A DNA stretch of 11,046 nt. Origin: an uncultured Flavobacteriales bacterium (GTDB lineage: Bacteria > Bacteroidota > Bacteroidia > Palsa-965). Every line of letters starts with the position of its first letter. Position 1 is the first letter of the stretch. The translations under genes and the position numbers were made by a program. A model generated the notes under the pieces. It ran no database searches. It was not told the origin of the DNA and saw nothing but the letters and a program-made list of their open reading frames with translations. The stretch is taken from contig CAMLEF010000131.1 of the NCBI GenBank assembly GCA_946478675.1, forward strand, positions 1-11,046. The letters run 5' to 3'. This document shows, in pieces, positions 1-6,879 of this stretch.

Positions 1-1
1 A

Positions 2-757
2 GATTCTGCTGCGCGAAAAGTTTTTTTCATCGACAACAATTCTTCCGCCGAACATTTGCTGTATGATTTTTCCATGCAGCCCGGCGACACGATTACGATC
101 AATTTTGCGTCGCAATTCGGTTATTACGTTTCCGGCGTGTACACCCTCGATTCGATCGGAACACGACAGATCGTTGCAGGAACGCGCGCTGCTTTTCATC
201 TTTCGTGTCACAGCCAGCCCGGCAGTCCGTCGCTCCAATGGATCGAAAGCGTCGGCAATCCCAACGACGTGTTGTATCCGTATTTTATCAATGCAGAAGC
301 GCCATTCAGTCCTTTCCAATCCTGCTCCGGCGCTGAGCACACCCTGAGCCAGTTCATGGTTTGTTTCACGCATGCGCAACAGGTGTTCTTCGACAATTGC
401 GCGTACCAGGTCGTTACCAATTCTTCCTATGGTTACGTGACCGATTCCTGCGATTATTACGTCGTGATCCCGGGAGGAATTTCAGAAACAACGAATGCGG
501 CCGCTCTCCTGCTTTCTCCGAATCCTTCTACCGGAAAAACAATTCTTCGCTTCGCAAACGACATTCCCGGTGATGCGACACTTTCCGTACGTGATCTTTC
601 CGGGAAGACGATCCTTCATGAATTTCCATTAGGGAAAACAGAAAAGGGCAGTAACGAAAAAACAATCGACCTCTCTTTCCTGGCCAATGGTGTTTATGTT
701 GTCGAACTGCAATTGCCGGGACAACAGCTGCACGAAAAGCTGCTGATCGCTCATTGA
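2..757 (+). CDS. T9SS type A sorting domain protein, 5'-truncated by the window edge
   Basis: This is the C-terminal 251 residues of a secreted protein. The frame is open from base 2, and its first residues (DSAARKVFFIDNNSSAEHL) align with residues 96-115 of the next gene, so the real start lies upstream of the window and the internal TTG at 56 is not the start. The visible part holds a beta-rich domain with YDFSMQPGD and WIESVG motifs and several cysteines. A C-terminal type IX sorting domain follows (LSPNPSTGKTILRF, then a GVYVVEL strand and a short final strand). Family knowledge: such domains direct export across the outer membrane by T9SS, after which the domain is usually removed. The gene ends in tandem stops TGA TAA. 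It is a tandem paralogue of the gene 33 bp downstream and probably shares its transcript. The function of the N-terminal domain is unknown to me. Confidence 0.85.
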   Translation, partial: DSAARKVFFIDNNSSAEHLLYDFSMQPGDTITINFASQFGYYVSGVYTLDSIGTRQIVAGTRAAFHLSCHSQPGSPSLQWIESVGNPNDVLYPYFINAEAPFSPFQSCSGAEHTLSQFMVCFTHAQQVFFDNCAYQVVTNSSYGYVTDSCDYYVVIPGGISETTNAAALLLSPNPSTGKTILRFANDIPGDATLSVRDLSGKTILHEFPLGKTEKGSNEKTIDLSFLANGVYVVELQLPGQQLHEKLLIAH

Positions 758-790
758 TAATTAACAGAACAATTCATCCAATCCTGACCC

Positions 791-1822
791 ATGAAAAAAC
801 TTTACGCCACACTTCTTACGCTCACCATTTGCACCACTGTTTTCGCACAGGCTTATGCCCCGATGCTCGATTCGGTGAACGAATGGTGGTATGCAGGACA
901 ATTCCTCGGCGTGCGCCTGATCCCGCAAACGCAAAACGCACCCTGCACGTACCCGGTATCTGCACAGGGAAGCGACTTCCGTGAATATACCGGCACTGAT
1001 ACGCTCATCGGGCTCAATCTATACAAGCAGGTTTACCATACGACGTGGAATTGCCTGCTTGGTTTTGTCCGCGAAGACACAGCGGCAAGAAAAGTGTATT
1101 TCCTCGACGACACATCCTCCACCGAAAGGCTGCTCTACGATTTTTCGATGCAGCCCGGCGATACGATGACGCTGCAGTTCAATCCCGGCTCTTATAATTC
1201 CGGCGTTTATACGCTCGATTCCATTCGCATCGTGAACATCCACGCCGGAACGCGTCGCGCGTTTTACCTGTCGAACCACGCAACCTCCTGGGCACCGAAA
1301 ATGACCTGGATCGAAAGCGTAGGCTGCCCGACGGAAATGTTCTATCCGTACTTCGATAATTTTTCGATGAGCGCTATTTTTTCTTCCTGCCCGGGAGAGC
1401 AGCACACCTTCAGCCAGTTCCTGTCGTGTTTCTATCACGATTCAAAGATCTACGACGATAACTGCGCTTACCAGATGGCGGTAGCGGCTTCCGGCAACGG
1501 AGCAACGGTGATCGACTCCTGCGATTATTATTATTTCACCGGCGGCATCCACGATTTGCAGGCAGGCCTTTCATTCGGACTGCAACCGAATCCTGCAATC
1601 GGACAAACATTGCTGCAGATCGAAAGCCTGGAATCCCAGGATGCCGAGCTCACGGTTTACGATCTGACGGGGCGGGAAATGCTGAACGGAGAAAAAATAC
1701 ATGTTGTCAAAGGCAGCAATAACATCACGCTCGATGTTTCGGTGCTGCCGCCGGGAAGCTACCTCGTTTCCCTCCGCACAGCGAAAGGTGTTGCCGTCCG
1801 GCCTTTAATGGTGGGGAAATAA
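791..1822 (+). CDS. Secreted T9SS type A sorting domain protein, tandem paralogue
   Basis: A 343-residue secreted protein. Residues 1-21 form a Sec signal peptide (MKKLYATLLTLTICTTVFAQA), cleaved near A19-Q20-A21. Residues 22-255 are a beta-rich domain of unknown role, with EWWYAGQFLG, REDTAARKVYFLDD and YDFSMQPGD motifs. Its cysteines include C88, C179, C200, C213, C225 and C244, which fits disulfides outside the cytoplasm. Residues 262-343 are a T9SS C-terminal sorting domain (LQPNPAIGQTLLQI, LTVYDLTGRE, LPPGSYLVSL, then a final strand). ATG at 791 is chosen because it gives an intact signal peptide. The domain order and length match the partial upstream paralogue, so this is a local duplication. 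A stem-loop terminator follows at 1847. The protein is likely cell-surface or released; its substrate or partner cannot be read from the sequence. Confidence 0.9.
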   Translation: MKKLYATLLTLTICTTVFAQAYAPMLDSVNEWWYAGQFLGVRLIPQTQNAPCTYPVSAQGSDFREYTGTDTLIGLNLYKQVYHTTWNCLLGFVREDTAARKVYFLDDTSSTERLLYDFSMQPGDTMTLQFNPGSYNSGVYTLDSIRIVNIHAGTRRAFYLSNHATSWAPKMTWIESVGCPTEMFYPYFDNFSMSAIFSSCPGEQHTFSQFLSCFYHDSKIYDDNCAYQMAVAASGNGATVIDSCDYYYFTGGIHDLQAGLSFGLQPNPAIGQTLLQIESLESQDAELTVYDLTGREMLNGEKIHVVKGSNNITLDVSVLPPGSYLVSLRTAKGVAVRPLMVGK

Positions 1823-1846
1823 TGTTCCCGAAGCAAAAAGAAAAGC

Positions 1847-1880
1847 GGGCTGTTTCGGAAGAGGCAGCCCATTTTCTTTA
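1847..1880 (+). terminator. Rho-independent terminator after the T9SS pair
   Basis: The arms GGGCTGTTTC (1847-1856) and GAGGCAGCCC (1861-1870) pair, with two G-U pairs, around a GGAA tetraloop. They are followed by ATTTTCTTTA. The element lies 24 bp after the stop codon of the second T9SS gene and separates it from hppA. Confidence 0.75.
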
Positions 1881-1961
1881 TTCACAGTCAATTCTTTACG
1901 CCTCCAAAATCATTTTAATGCTGCACTGAAAAACGGGTTTTAAACATTCCGGTTTTCTTCG

Positions 1962-1969
1962 TAAGTTTG
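1962..1969 (+). promoter_or_regulatory. Candidate -7 promoter element for hppA
   Basis: TAAGTTTG matches the Bacteroidota -7 consensus TAnnTTTG exactly and lies 60 bp before the hppA ATG. A clear TTG is missing at the usual -33 distance; only TTT at 1938-1940 is near it. The call therefore rests on the -7 element and its position between a terminator and a gene start. Confidence 0.4.
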
Positions 1970-2029
1970 CGCCCCCGTTAATGGGATCAGGCAGCTAAAT
2001 GCTTGACTACAAACATCTAACAACCTGTT

Positions 2030-4546
2030 ATGAGCGATAAAATCATCTATCTCGTCCCCGCACTCGGTCTGCTCGGGCTGCTGGTTATGATCATTAAGTC
2101 GGCCTGGGTCAGCAAGCAGGACGCTGGTTCCGACCGCATGAAAGAAATTGCCGGCTACGTTGCCGAAGGCGCTATGGCCTTCCTCAAAGCCGAGTACAAG
2201 ATCCTTGCTATTTACGTGGTGCTCGCAGGCGTCGCCCTCGGCGTTCTCTCGCAGCAACCGAAAGTAGCGGAGCATTCGAGCATCCTGATCGTTGTTGCCT
2301 TCGTGATCGGTTGCGTATTCAGCGCGCTCGCCGGTTTCTTCGGCATGCGCATCGCAACGAAAGCCAACGTGCGCACCACGCAGGCCGCACGTACCTCGCT
2401 GGCGAAAGCGCTCAAAGTCTCCTTCACCGGCGGTACCGTGATGGGCCTCGGCGTTGCGGGTCTCGCCGTTCTCGGCCTGAGCATGCTCTTCATCATCTTC
2501 TTCATGTATTTTATGGGCGGCGTTTACGACCAGGCCACCGGCGTAGATAAAATGACGCAGGTCCTCGAAGTGCTCGCAGGTTTCTCCGTCGGCGCCGAGA
2601 GCATCGCGCTCTTCGCACGTGTCGGCGGCGGTATCTATACCAAAGCGGCTGACGTTGGCGCTGACCTCGTTGGTAAAGTGGAAGCCGGCATCCCGGAAGA
2701 CGATCCGCGCAACCCTGCAACCATCGCCGATAACGTAGGTGATAACGTAGGTGACGTTGCCGGTATGGGCGCCGACCTTTTCGGTTCTTATGTAGCCACC
2801 GTTCTCGCTTCGATGGTACTCGGCAACTACGTGATCCGTGACGTTCTCGCAAACGGCGGCACCGTAACTTCCATTCCGTTCAACGGCCTCGGCCCGATCT
2901 TCCTGCCGCTGCTCATCGCTGCAGTCGGCCTCTTCGCTTCCATCATCTCTTCTTACCTGGTAAAAGTCGGTGACAACGCGAAAGCGGACACGAACACCGT
3001 ACAGCGCGCGCTGAACATCGGCAACTGGGCGTCGATCATTCTTTCCCTGATCGCTTCTTATTTCCTCATCAAGCTCTGCCTCCCGGAAACGATGAGCATC
3101 CACATTTTCGAAAAAGGCGGATTTACGACTTCTTCCACCACCAGCATGAACGTGTTCTGGGCCGTGCTCATCGGCATGTTCGTCGGCGGCGCGATCTCTT
3201 TCATTACGGAATTCTACACGGGCCTCGGCAAGAAACCGGTGCTTGGTATCGTTCAGAAATCCGCAACGGGCGCAGCGACCAACATCATCGCAGGTCTCGG
3301 AACGGGTATGCTTTCAACGGCACTCCCGGTGATCCTCTTCGCAGGCGCGATCTGGGGTGCTTATGCGCTCGCAGGTTTCTACGGCGTAGGTATCGCAGCT
3401 TCTGCCATGATGGCGAACACCGCGATGCAGCTGGCGATCGACGCATTCGGACCGATCGCGGATAACGCAGGTGGTGTTGCTGAAATGAGCGAGCTGCCGG
3501 CTGACGTTCGTGAGAAAACCGACGTTCTTGACTCCGTAGGTAACACGACCGCTGCTATCGGCAAAGGTTTCGCGATCGCATCTGCAGCACTCACGGCACT
3601 CGCGCTCTTCGCAGCTTATGTAACGTTTACGCACATCAACGGCATCAACATCTTCGACGCGAAAGTGCTCGCAGCGCTTTTCATCGGCGCGATGATCCCG
3701 GTTGTATTCTCTGCGCTTGCGATGAACTCCGTCGGTAAAGCGGCTATGGACATGGTGAACGAAGTACGTCGCCAGTTCCGCGAGATCCCGGGCATCATGG
3801 AAGGCAAAGCAAAACCGGAATACGGCAAATGCGTTGAGATCTCCACGAAAGCTGCGCTGCGCCAGATGCTGCTCCCCGGCATCATTACCATCGTAACGCC
3901 GATCATCATCGGTCTCGTAATGGGTGCTGAACCGCTCGGCGCTTACATGGCAGGTGTTACCGTGAGCGGCGTGCTCTGGGCGATCTTCCAGAACAACGCA
4001 GGCGGCGCATGGGACAACGCCAAAAAATCATTCGAGAAAGGCGTTGAGATCGAAGTCAACGGCAAGAAAGAAATCTTCTACAAGAAATCCGATCCGCACA
4101 AAGCAGCGGTTGTCGGTGACACCGTAGGCGATCCGTTCAAAGACACGTCCGGTCCTTCGATGAACATCCTCATCAAGCTTTCCTGCCTCGTCGGCCTTAC
4201 GCTGGCTCCGCTGCTGGGAAGCGGTGAAAAAGCCAACAACGAAATGGCAGGCATGTGCGACGGCAAACAGAGCTGCTGCACAATGGAGATGAACCCGAAA
4301 TGTGACATGGAAAAATGCATGCACATGTCGAAAGAAGAGTGCGCGCGTTACTGCGATTCAGTAGGCTGCACGGCTGAGCAGAAAGAAATGTGCATGGCGC
4401 ATGCCGGCGGTTCCTGCTGCAAAGATTCCACGATGTGCAAAGAGCACGGCGGTTCGTCCTGCATGCCCGGTTGCGACCACGGCTGCAAAACGAAAGAAGA
4501 ATGCCAGAAGAATTGCGGCGACAAGTGCGCTGCGCATCACGAGTAA
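2030..4546 (+). CDS. hppA: Membrane-bound ion-translocating pyrophosphatase with Cys-rich C-terminal tail
   Basis: An 838-residue integral membrane pyrophosphatase that couples PPi hydrolysis to ion export from the cytoplasm. The family signatures are intact: [19 protein letters not shown] (198-216), EDDPRNPA (223-230), DNVGDNVGD (234-242) and, near the C-terminus, [15 protein letters not shown] (696-710). A508 in GNTTAA (504-509) is the alanine typical of the K+-dependent subfamily; K+-independent enzymes have Lys there. The gate glutamate of Na+ pumps (LFESY) is G252 here, and the plant-type position is A256. Instead E190 occurs in GAES, as I recall for K+-dependent H+ pumps of the Flavobacterium johnsoniae type, so proton pumping is the better inference. 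The core ends near residue 731. Residues 739-838 are an extra tail with 18 Cys, 11 Met and 6 His. The start is ATG at 2030, with no Shine-Dalgarno. The gene stands alone between two terminators. Confidence 0.96.
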   Translation: MSDKIIYLVPALGLLGLLVMIIKSAWVSKQDAGSDRMKEIAGYVAEGAMAFLKAEYKILAIYVVLAGVALGVLSQQPKVAEHSSILIVVAFVIGCVFSALAGFFGMRIATKANVRTTQAARTSLAKALKVSFTGGTVMGLGVAGLAVLGLSMLFIIFFMYFMGGVYDQATGVDKMTQVLEVLAGFSVGAESIALFARVGGGIYTKAADVGADLVGKVEAGIPEDDPRNPATIADNVGDNVGDVAGMGADLFGSYVATVLASMVLGNYVIRDVLANGGTVTSIPFNGLGPIFLPLLIAAVGLFASIISSYLVKVGDNAKADTNTVQRALNIGNWASIILSLIASYFLIKLCLPETMSIHIFEKGGFTTSSTTSMNVFWAVLIGMFVGGAISFITEFYTGLGKKPVLGIVQKSATGAATNIIAGLGTGMLSTALPVILFAGAIWGAYALAGFYGVGIAASAMMANTAMQLAIDAFGPIADNAGGVAEMSELPADVREKTDVLDSVGNTTAAIGKGFAIASAALTALALFAAYVTFTHINGINIFDAKVLAALFIGAMIPVVFSALAMNSVGKAAMDMVNEVRRQFREIPGIMEGKAKPEYGKCVEISTKAALRQMLLPGIITIVTPIIIGLVMGAEPLGAYMAGVTVSGVLWAIFQNNAGGAWDNAKKSFEKGVEIEVNGKKEIFYKKSDPHKAAVVGDTVGDPFKDTSGPSMNILIKLSCLVGLTLAPLLGSGEKANNEMAGMCDGKQSCCTMEMNPKCDMEKCMHMSKEECARYCDSVGCTAEQKEMCMAHAGGSCCKDSTMCKEHGGSSCMPGCDHGCKTKEECQKNCGDKCAAHHE

Positions 4547-4567
4547 TTGAATAAAGGAAACAGACCC

Positions 4568-4600
4568 AAAGCCCGGATGAACGTCCGGGCTTTTTTATTT
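4568..4600 (+). terminator. Rho-independent terminator after hppA
   Basis: GCCCGGA (4571-4577) pairs perfectly with TCCGGGC (4584-4590) around a 6-nt loop. The stem is extended by AAA/TTT, and a TTTTTTATTT tract follows. It lies about 20 bp after the hppA stop. It isolates hppA from the lipoprotein genes. Confidence 0.9.
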
Positions 4601-4627
4601 CTGCGCGTTGATCACTAACTTGTAAGA

Positions 4628-5221
4628 ATGCACCGCGTCGCTTTTCTATTCCTGCTATTGCTGTTTTCTTCCTGCGAAGAGCAAAAAGATCCGCCGGCTG
4701 AAAAACCGTATTCGCAGAAAAAAGAAAAGCCGGAAGATCAGCCGCTGCTGCAATACAAGATCATCAGCGAACGGAAGCCGATCACGCTTACCGACGATTC
4801 CCTGAAACGTGAAGTCGACCGTTGGCTGGCGGCTTCGCATGAGTTCAGCATCGACTCACTCACGGATTTCCTGCTCGATGTGTCGGAAGAAAAGCTCACG
4901 TTCACGTTCGACAAATGCACTTCCGATCCGAATAAGCTGCTGAAGCATCCGAAAGCCAATTGTGTCGGTTATGCGGCGTTCTTCAATTCACTGATGAATT
5001 ACGCGCTGAAGAAAAAGAAGCTCACCCATAAATTCAGCTGCAGGCATTACGTCGGTAAAATTTATTTCGACGGGAATAACGTGAACACCTGGTTCAACGA
5101 TCCGTTTTTCAGAGACCACGATTTCGCCGTGATCCATGATTTAAAAACAGGGGAAGATATTGCCGTGGATCCGAGTTTGTTCGATTATCTCGGTGTGAGG
5201 AGAGTGCAGCTCAGGAAATAA
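4628..5221 (+). CDS. Predicted lipoprotein with transglutaminase-like Cys-His-Asp arrangement
   Basis: A 197-residue protein with a short lipoprotein signal peptide. Its lipobox is LFSSC, with C16 as the lipidated residue. A charged Lys/Glu/Pro-rich linker follows (17-40), then a globular part. NCVGYAAFFNSL (111-122) puts C112 at the start of a helix, DHDFAVI (163-169) gives H164, and AVDPSLFDY (179-187) gives D181. This spacing and the local motifs resemble the Cys-His-Asp triad of the transglutaminase-like / cysteine protease fold. That assignment is inference from motif order only; a catalytically dead member or another fold is possible. ATG at 4628 begins the signal peptide directly. The next lipoprotein gene starts 36 bp downstream on the same strand with no terminator between them, so the two are probably co-transcribed. 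The protein should be membrane-anchored and face away from the cytoplasm. Confidence 0.75.
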   Translation: MHRVAFLFLLLLFSSCEEQKDPPAEKPYSQKKEKPEDQPLLQYKIISERKPITLTDDSLKREVDRWLAASHEFSIDSLTDFLLDVSEEKLTFTFDKCTSDPNKLLKHPKANCVGYAAFFNSLMNYALKKKKLTHKFSCRHYVGKIYFDGNNVNTWFNDPFFRDHDFAVIHDLKTGEDIAVDPSLFDYLGVRRVQLRK

Positions 5222-5257
5222 CCGGAATTGCGTAAATTGAAATAGCATAACCTCCTC

Positions 5258-5941
5258 ATGAGCCGCAGTGTCTTGTTTTATATTATCGGGCTGGTGATCT
5301 TCCAGCTATCGACCTGCGAGGAAAAACCTTTCACGCACAAGCTGGTGATCTCCGGTGAAAATATTGACCGTTGGCTTATTGAGGAAATTAATTTACCGCG
5401 GGATAAAAATGGACATGAGCCGGAAGAACAAATAGATTCGGTCCGGCAAATTGCTTATGCCGTATACGACAGCATGCCGCAGGGTGATTACCTGATTACC
5501 ATACAGTCGATTTTCGATGATATAAAAACGATCGGATTCCATCTGGATAAGGATACGACGATCAGCCTTCACGATTTGCCCGGTTATGATGTCGTGGATT
5601 CGATTCCGATCAGCCAATTGCTCCGAAGCGACACCATTGTCATTTCCCATACGGTGAGAGGTTGCTTTGTGTGGACCCATGATGTGCATTACCTGGTGCG
5701 GCACGGGAATGCTTTTACATCCTCGGCAACACTTTCGCCCGAAAATGACCTCGGTAAAAAGATACCCACATCGCAAGTCATCGCAACAATTACAAAGCTT
5801 CAGCAGGAATTACAAACCGGCGTTGATTACAGTACTACACGAAGCGCGTTTTATATAAAAACCGGTAATACCGTTTACCGCTGTGATTTTATGGATGAAG
5901 AACAACGTGGAAAATTCGAGAGTATTATGGAAACGTTCTGA
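5258..5941 (+). CDS. Hypothetical lipoprotein
   Basis: A 227-residue protein that I do not recognise. The N-terminus is a lipoprotein signal: SRSV, a hydrophobic stretch from residue 5 to 17, then LSTC with C20 as the probable lipidated residue, followed by EEKP. The mature part is soluble and mixed alpha/beta, with hydrophilic loops and only two further cysteines (C136, C209). No catalytic motif or internal repeat was seen. The last residues form a charged helix. It follows the transglutaminase-like lipoprotein after a 36-bp gap with no terminator, so the two may form one transcript and act together at the envelope; this is inferred from position only. The gene ends just before a bidirectional terminator shared with the convergent nucleoside kinase gene. 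ATG at 5258 is chosen because the signal peptide begins there. Confidence 0.75.
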   Translation: MSRSVLFYIIGLVIFQLSTCEEKPFTHKLVISGENIDRWLIEEINLPRDKNGHEPEEQIDSVRQIAYAVYDSMPQGDYLITIQSIFDDIKTIGFHLDKDTTISLHDLPGYDVVDSIPISQLLRSDTIVISHTVRGCFVWTHDVHYLVRHGNAFTSSATLSPENDLGKKIPTSQVIATITKLQQELQTGVDYSTTRSAFYIKTGNTVYRCDFMDEEQRGKFESIMETF

Positions 5942-5943
5942 AC

Positions 5944-5975
5944 AAAAAAAGCGCCCCGTTTTTCGAAGCGCTTTT
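5944..5975. terminator. Bidirectional terminator between convergent genes
   Basis: AAAAGCGC (5947-5954) pairs with GCGCTTTT (5968-5975) around a 13-nt loop. The seven A residues at 5944-5950 give a U-tract for the minus-strand kinase transcript, and TTTT at 5972-5975 serves the plus-strand lipoprotein transcript. It lies 2 bp after one stop codon and about 20 bp from the other. Confidence 0.8.
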
Positions 5976-5996
5976 CAATCTGAAAGAAGTTATATC

Positions 5997-6611
5997 CTAA
6001 AACAACCCGTTAATCTCAGCGTTGATCTTGTTCATGATATCGCCGAGATGTTCCGGATTCTCGTGGAATTTATTTTCATCCACGTCAACGATCAGCAGCT
6101 TGCCGGATTCGTAAGTGGAGATCCACGCTTCATAACGTTCGTTGAGGCGCTTGAGGTAATCGATGCGGATCGCGTTTTCGTAATCACGGCCGCGCTTCTG
6201 GATGTTCGACACGAGAGTCGGCACGGATGCGCGCAGGTAAATGATCAAATCCGGCGGCGCGATGAGCGACTCCATCAGCTTGAACAGCGAGAAATAGTTT
6301 TCGAAATCGCGCGTCGTCATCAGTCCCATCGCGTGGAGGTTCGGCGCGAAGATGTGCGCGTCCTCGTAAATTGTGCGGTCCTGGATCACGTTGCGGCCGG
6401 ACGTGCGGATGTCCTGCACCTGCGCGAAACGGCTATTGAGAAAGTAGATCTGCAGGTTGAACGACCAACGTTGCATGTCCTCGTAAAAATCGCTGAGATA
6501 GGGGTTCTCGTCAGCGTCTTCGTAATGAGCCTGCCAACCGTATTGTTTGGAAAGCAGCGTGGTCAGGGTCGTTTTCCCGGAACCGATATTTCCGGCAATG
6601 GCGATATGCAT
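5997..6611 (-). CDS. Deoxynucleoside kinase (dNK family)
   Basis: A 204-residue cytoplasmic kinase of the deoxynucleoside salvage pathway. It transfers phosphate from ATP to a deoxynucleoside. The P-loop is GNIGSGKTT (7-15). YEDADENPYL (30-39) is the usual acidic substrate-binding segment of the family, FNLQIYFLNSRF (51-62) is the helix lining the nucleoside pocket, DRTIYED (78-84) corresponds to the ERS/DRS motif, and KRGRDYE (139-145) is the arginine-rich LID. The length is normal for bacterial dAK/dGK-type enzymes. Base preference (purine or pyrimidine) cannot be settled by eye, so no symbol is given. The start is ATG at 6611, just ahead of the IAIAGNIG strand, so it cannot be later. The gene stands alone, converging on the lipoprotein genes, with its promoter in the repeat-bearing spacer. 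Confidence 0.93.
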   Translation of the reverse strand: MHIAIAGNIGSGKTTLTTLLSKQYGWQAHYEDADENPYLSDFYEDMQRWSFNLQIYFLNSRFAQVQDIRTSGRNVIQDRTIYEDAHIFAPNLHAMGLMTTRDFENYFSLFKLMESLIAPPDLIIYLRASVPTLVSNIQKRGRDYENAIRIDYLKRLNERYEAWISTYESGKLLIVDVDENKFHENPEHLGDIMNKINAEINGLF

Positions 6612-6653
6612 ACGTGTGTGTTAGCGAGAAAAACTACTCTTGTGTGTGTTGCG

Positions 6654-6684
6654 CTAAAGTAGATAAAAAAGGTGCAGGATACAA
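6654..6684 (-). promoter_or_regulatory. Candidate Bacteroidota promoter of the deoxynucleoside kinase
   Basis: Read on the minus strand, TTG (6684-6682) is followed after 20 nt by TACTTTAG (6661-6654). The latter matches the -7 consensus TAnnTTTG at all fixed positions but one. This spacing is normal for the Bacteroidota housekeeping sigma factor. Transcription would start near 6648 and give a leader of about 35-40 nt. The -33 element touches the edge of the 8-bp repeat array. Confidence 0.4.
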
Positions 6685-6874
6685 TATGCCGATGTGCCGA
6701 TATGCTAATGTGCTGATGCCCGCGAAAATGCCGCGCACATTGAAAAATGATCATTGAAAATTGAACTATTCTACAGGAGAAAAGTTTCGCAGAAAGAATT
6801 TTTCAATACTGAATTTTCAATGCGGGAAGGAAGGTGCGCATTGGCATATTGGCACATCAGCATATCGGCAAATT
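6684..6874. repeat. Large imperfect inverted repeat with 8-bp tandem units in both arms
   Basis: The left arm has five 8-bp units at 6684-6723: ATATGCCG, ATGTGCCG, ATATGCTA, ATGTGCTG, then a degenerate one. The right arm has four reverse-complement units at 6843-6874: GGCATATT, GGCACATC, AGCATATC, GGCAAATT. TGCCGATATGCT (6695-6706) is a perfect 12-bp inverted match to 6859-6870. Inside these, CATTGAAAATT (6752-6762) is inverted at 6812-6822, and ATTGAAAAAT (6739-6748) is inverted at 6798-6807. The element fills most of the 268-bp spacer between the ABC permease stop and the kinase start. No ORF with coding character was seen. It may act as a terminator or mRNA 3' structure for the permease, or it may be a dispersed non-coding element. 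Confidence 0.75.
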
Positions 6875-6879
6875 CATTA

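Noticed and set aside
1940..3103. A 387-codon open frame on the minus strand opposite hppA.
   Set aside because: It is the antisense of a clear hppA coding sequence and arises from that gene's strong codon bias. The translation is rich in Arg, His, Glu and Asp and shows no domain.
5883..6662. A 259-codon plus-strand open frame over the deoxynucleoside kinase.
   Set aside because: The minus strand encodes a complete kinase with P-loop, DRT and LID motifs. The plus frame has no recognisable feature and crosses the bidirectional terminator.
6684..6874. The inverted repeat as an insertion sequence or a site-specific recombination switch.
   Set aside because: There is no transposase or recombinase ORF inside or nearby. 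The arms are imperfect and made of short tandem units rather than clean terminal repeats.
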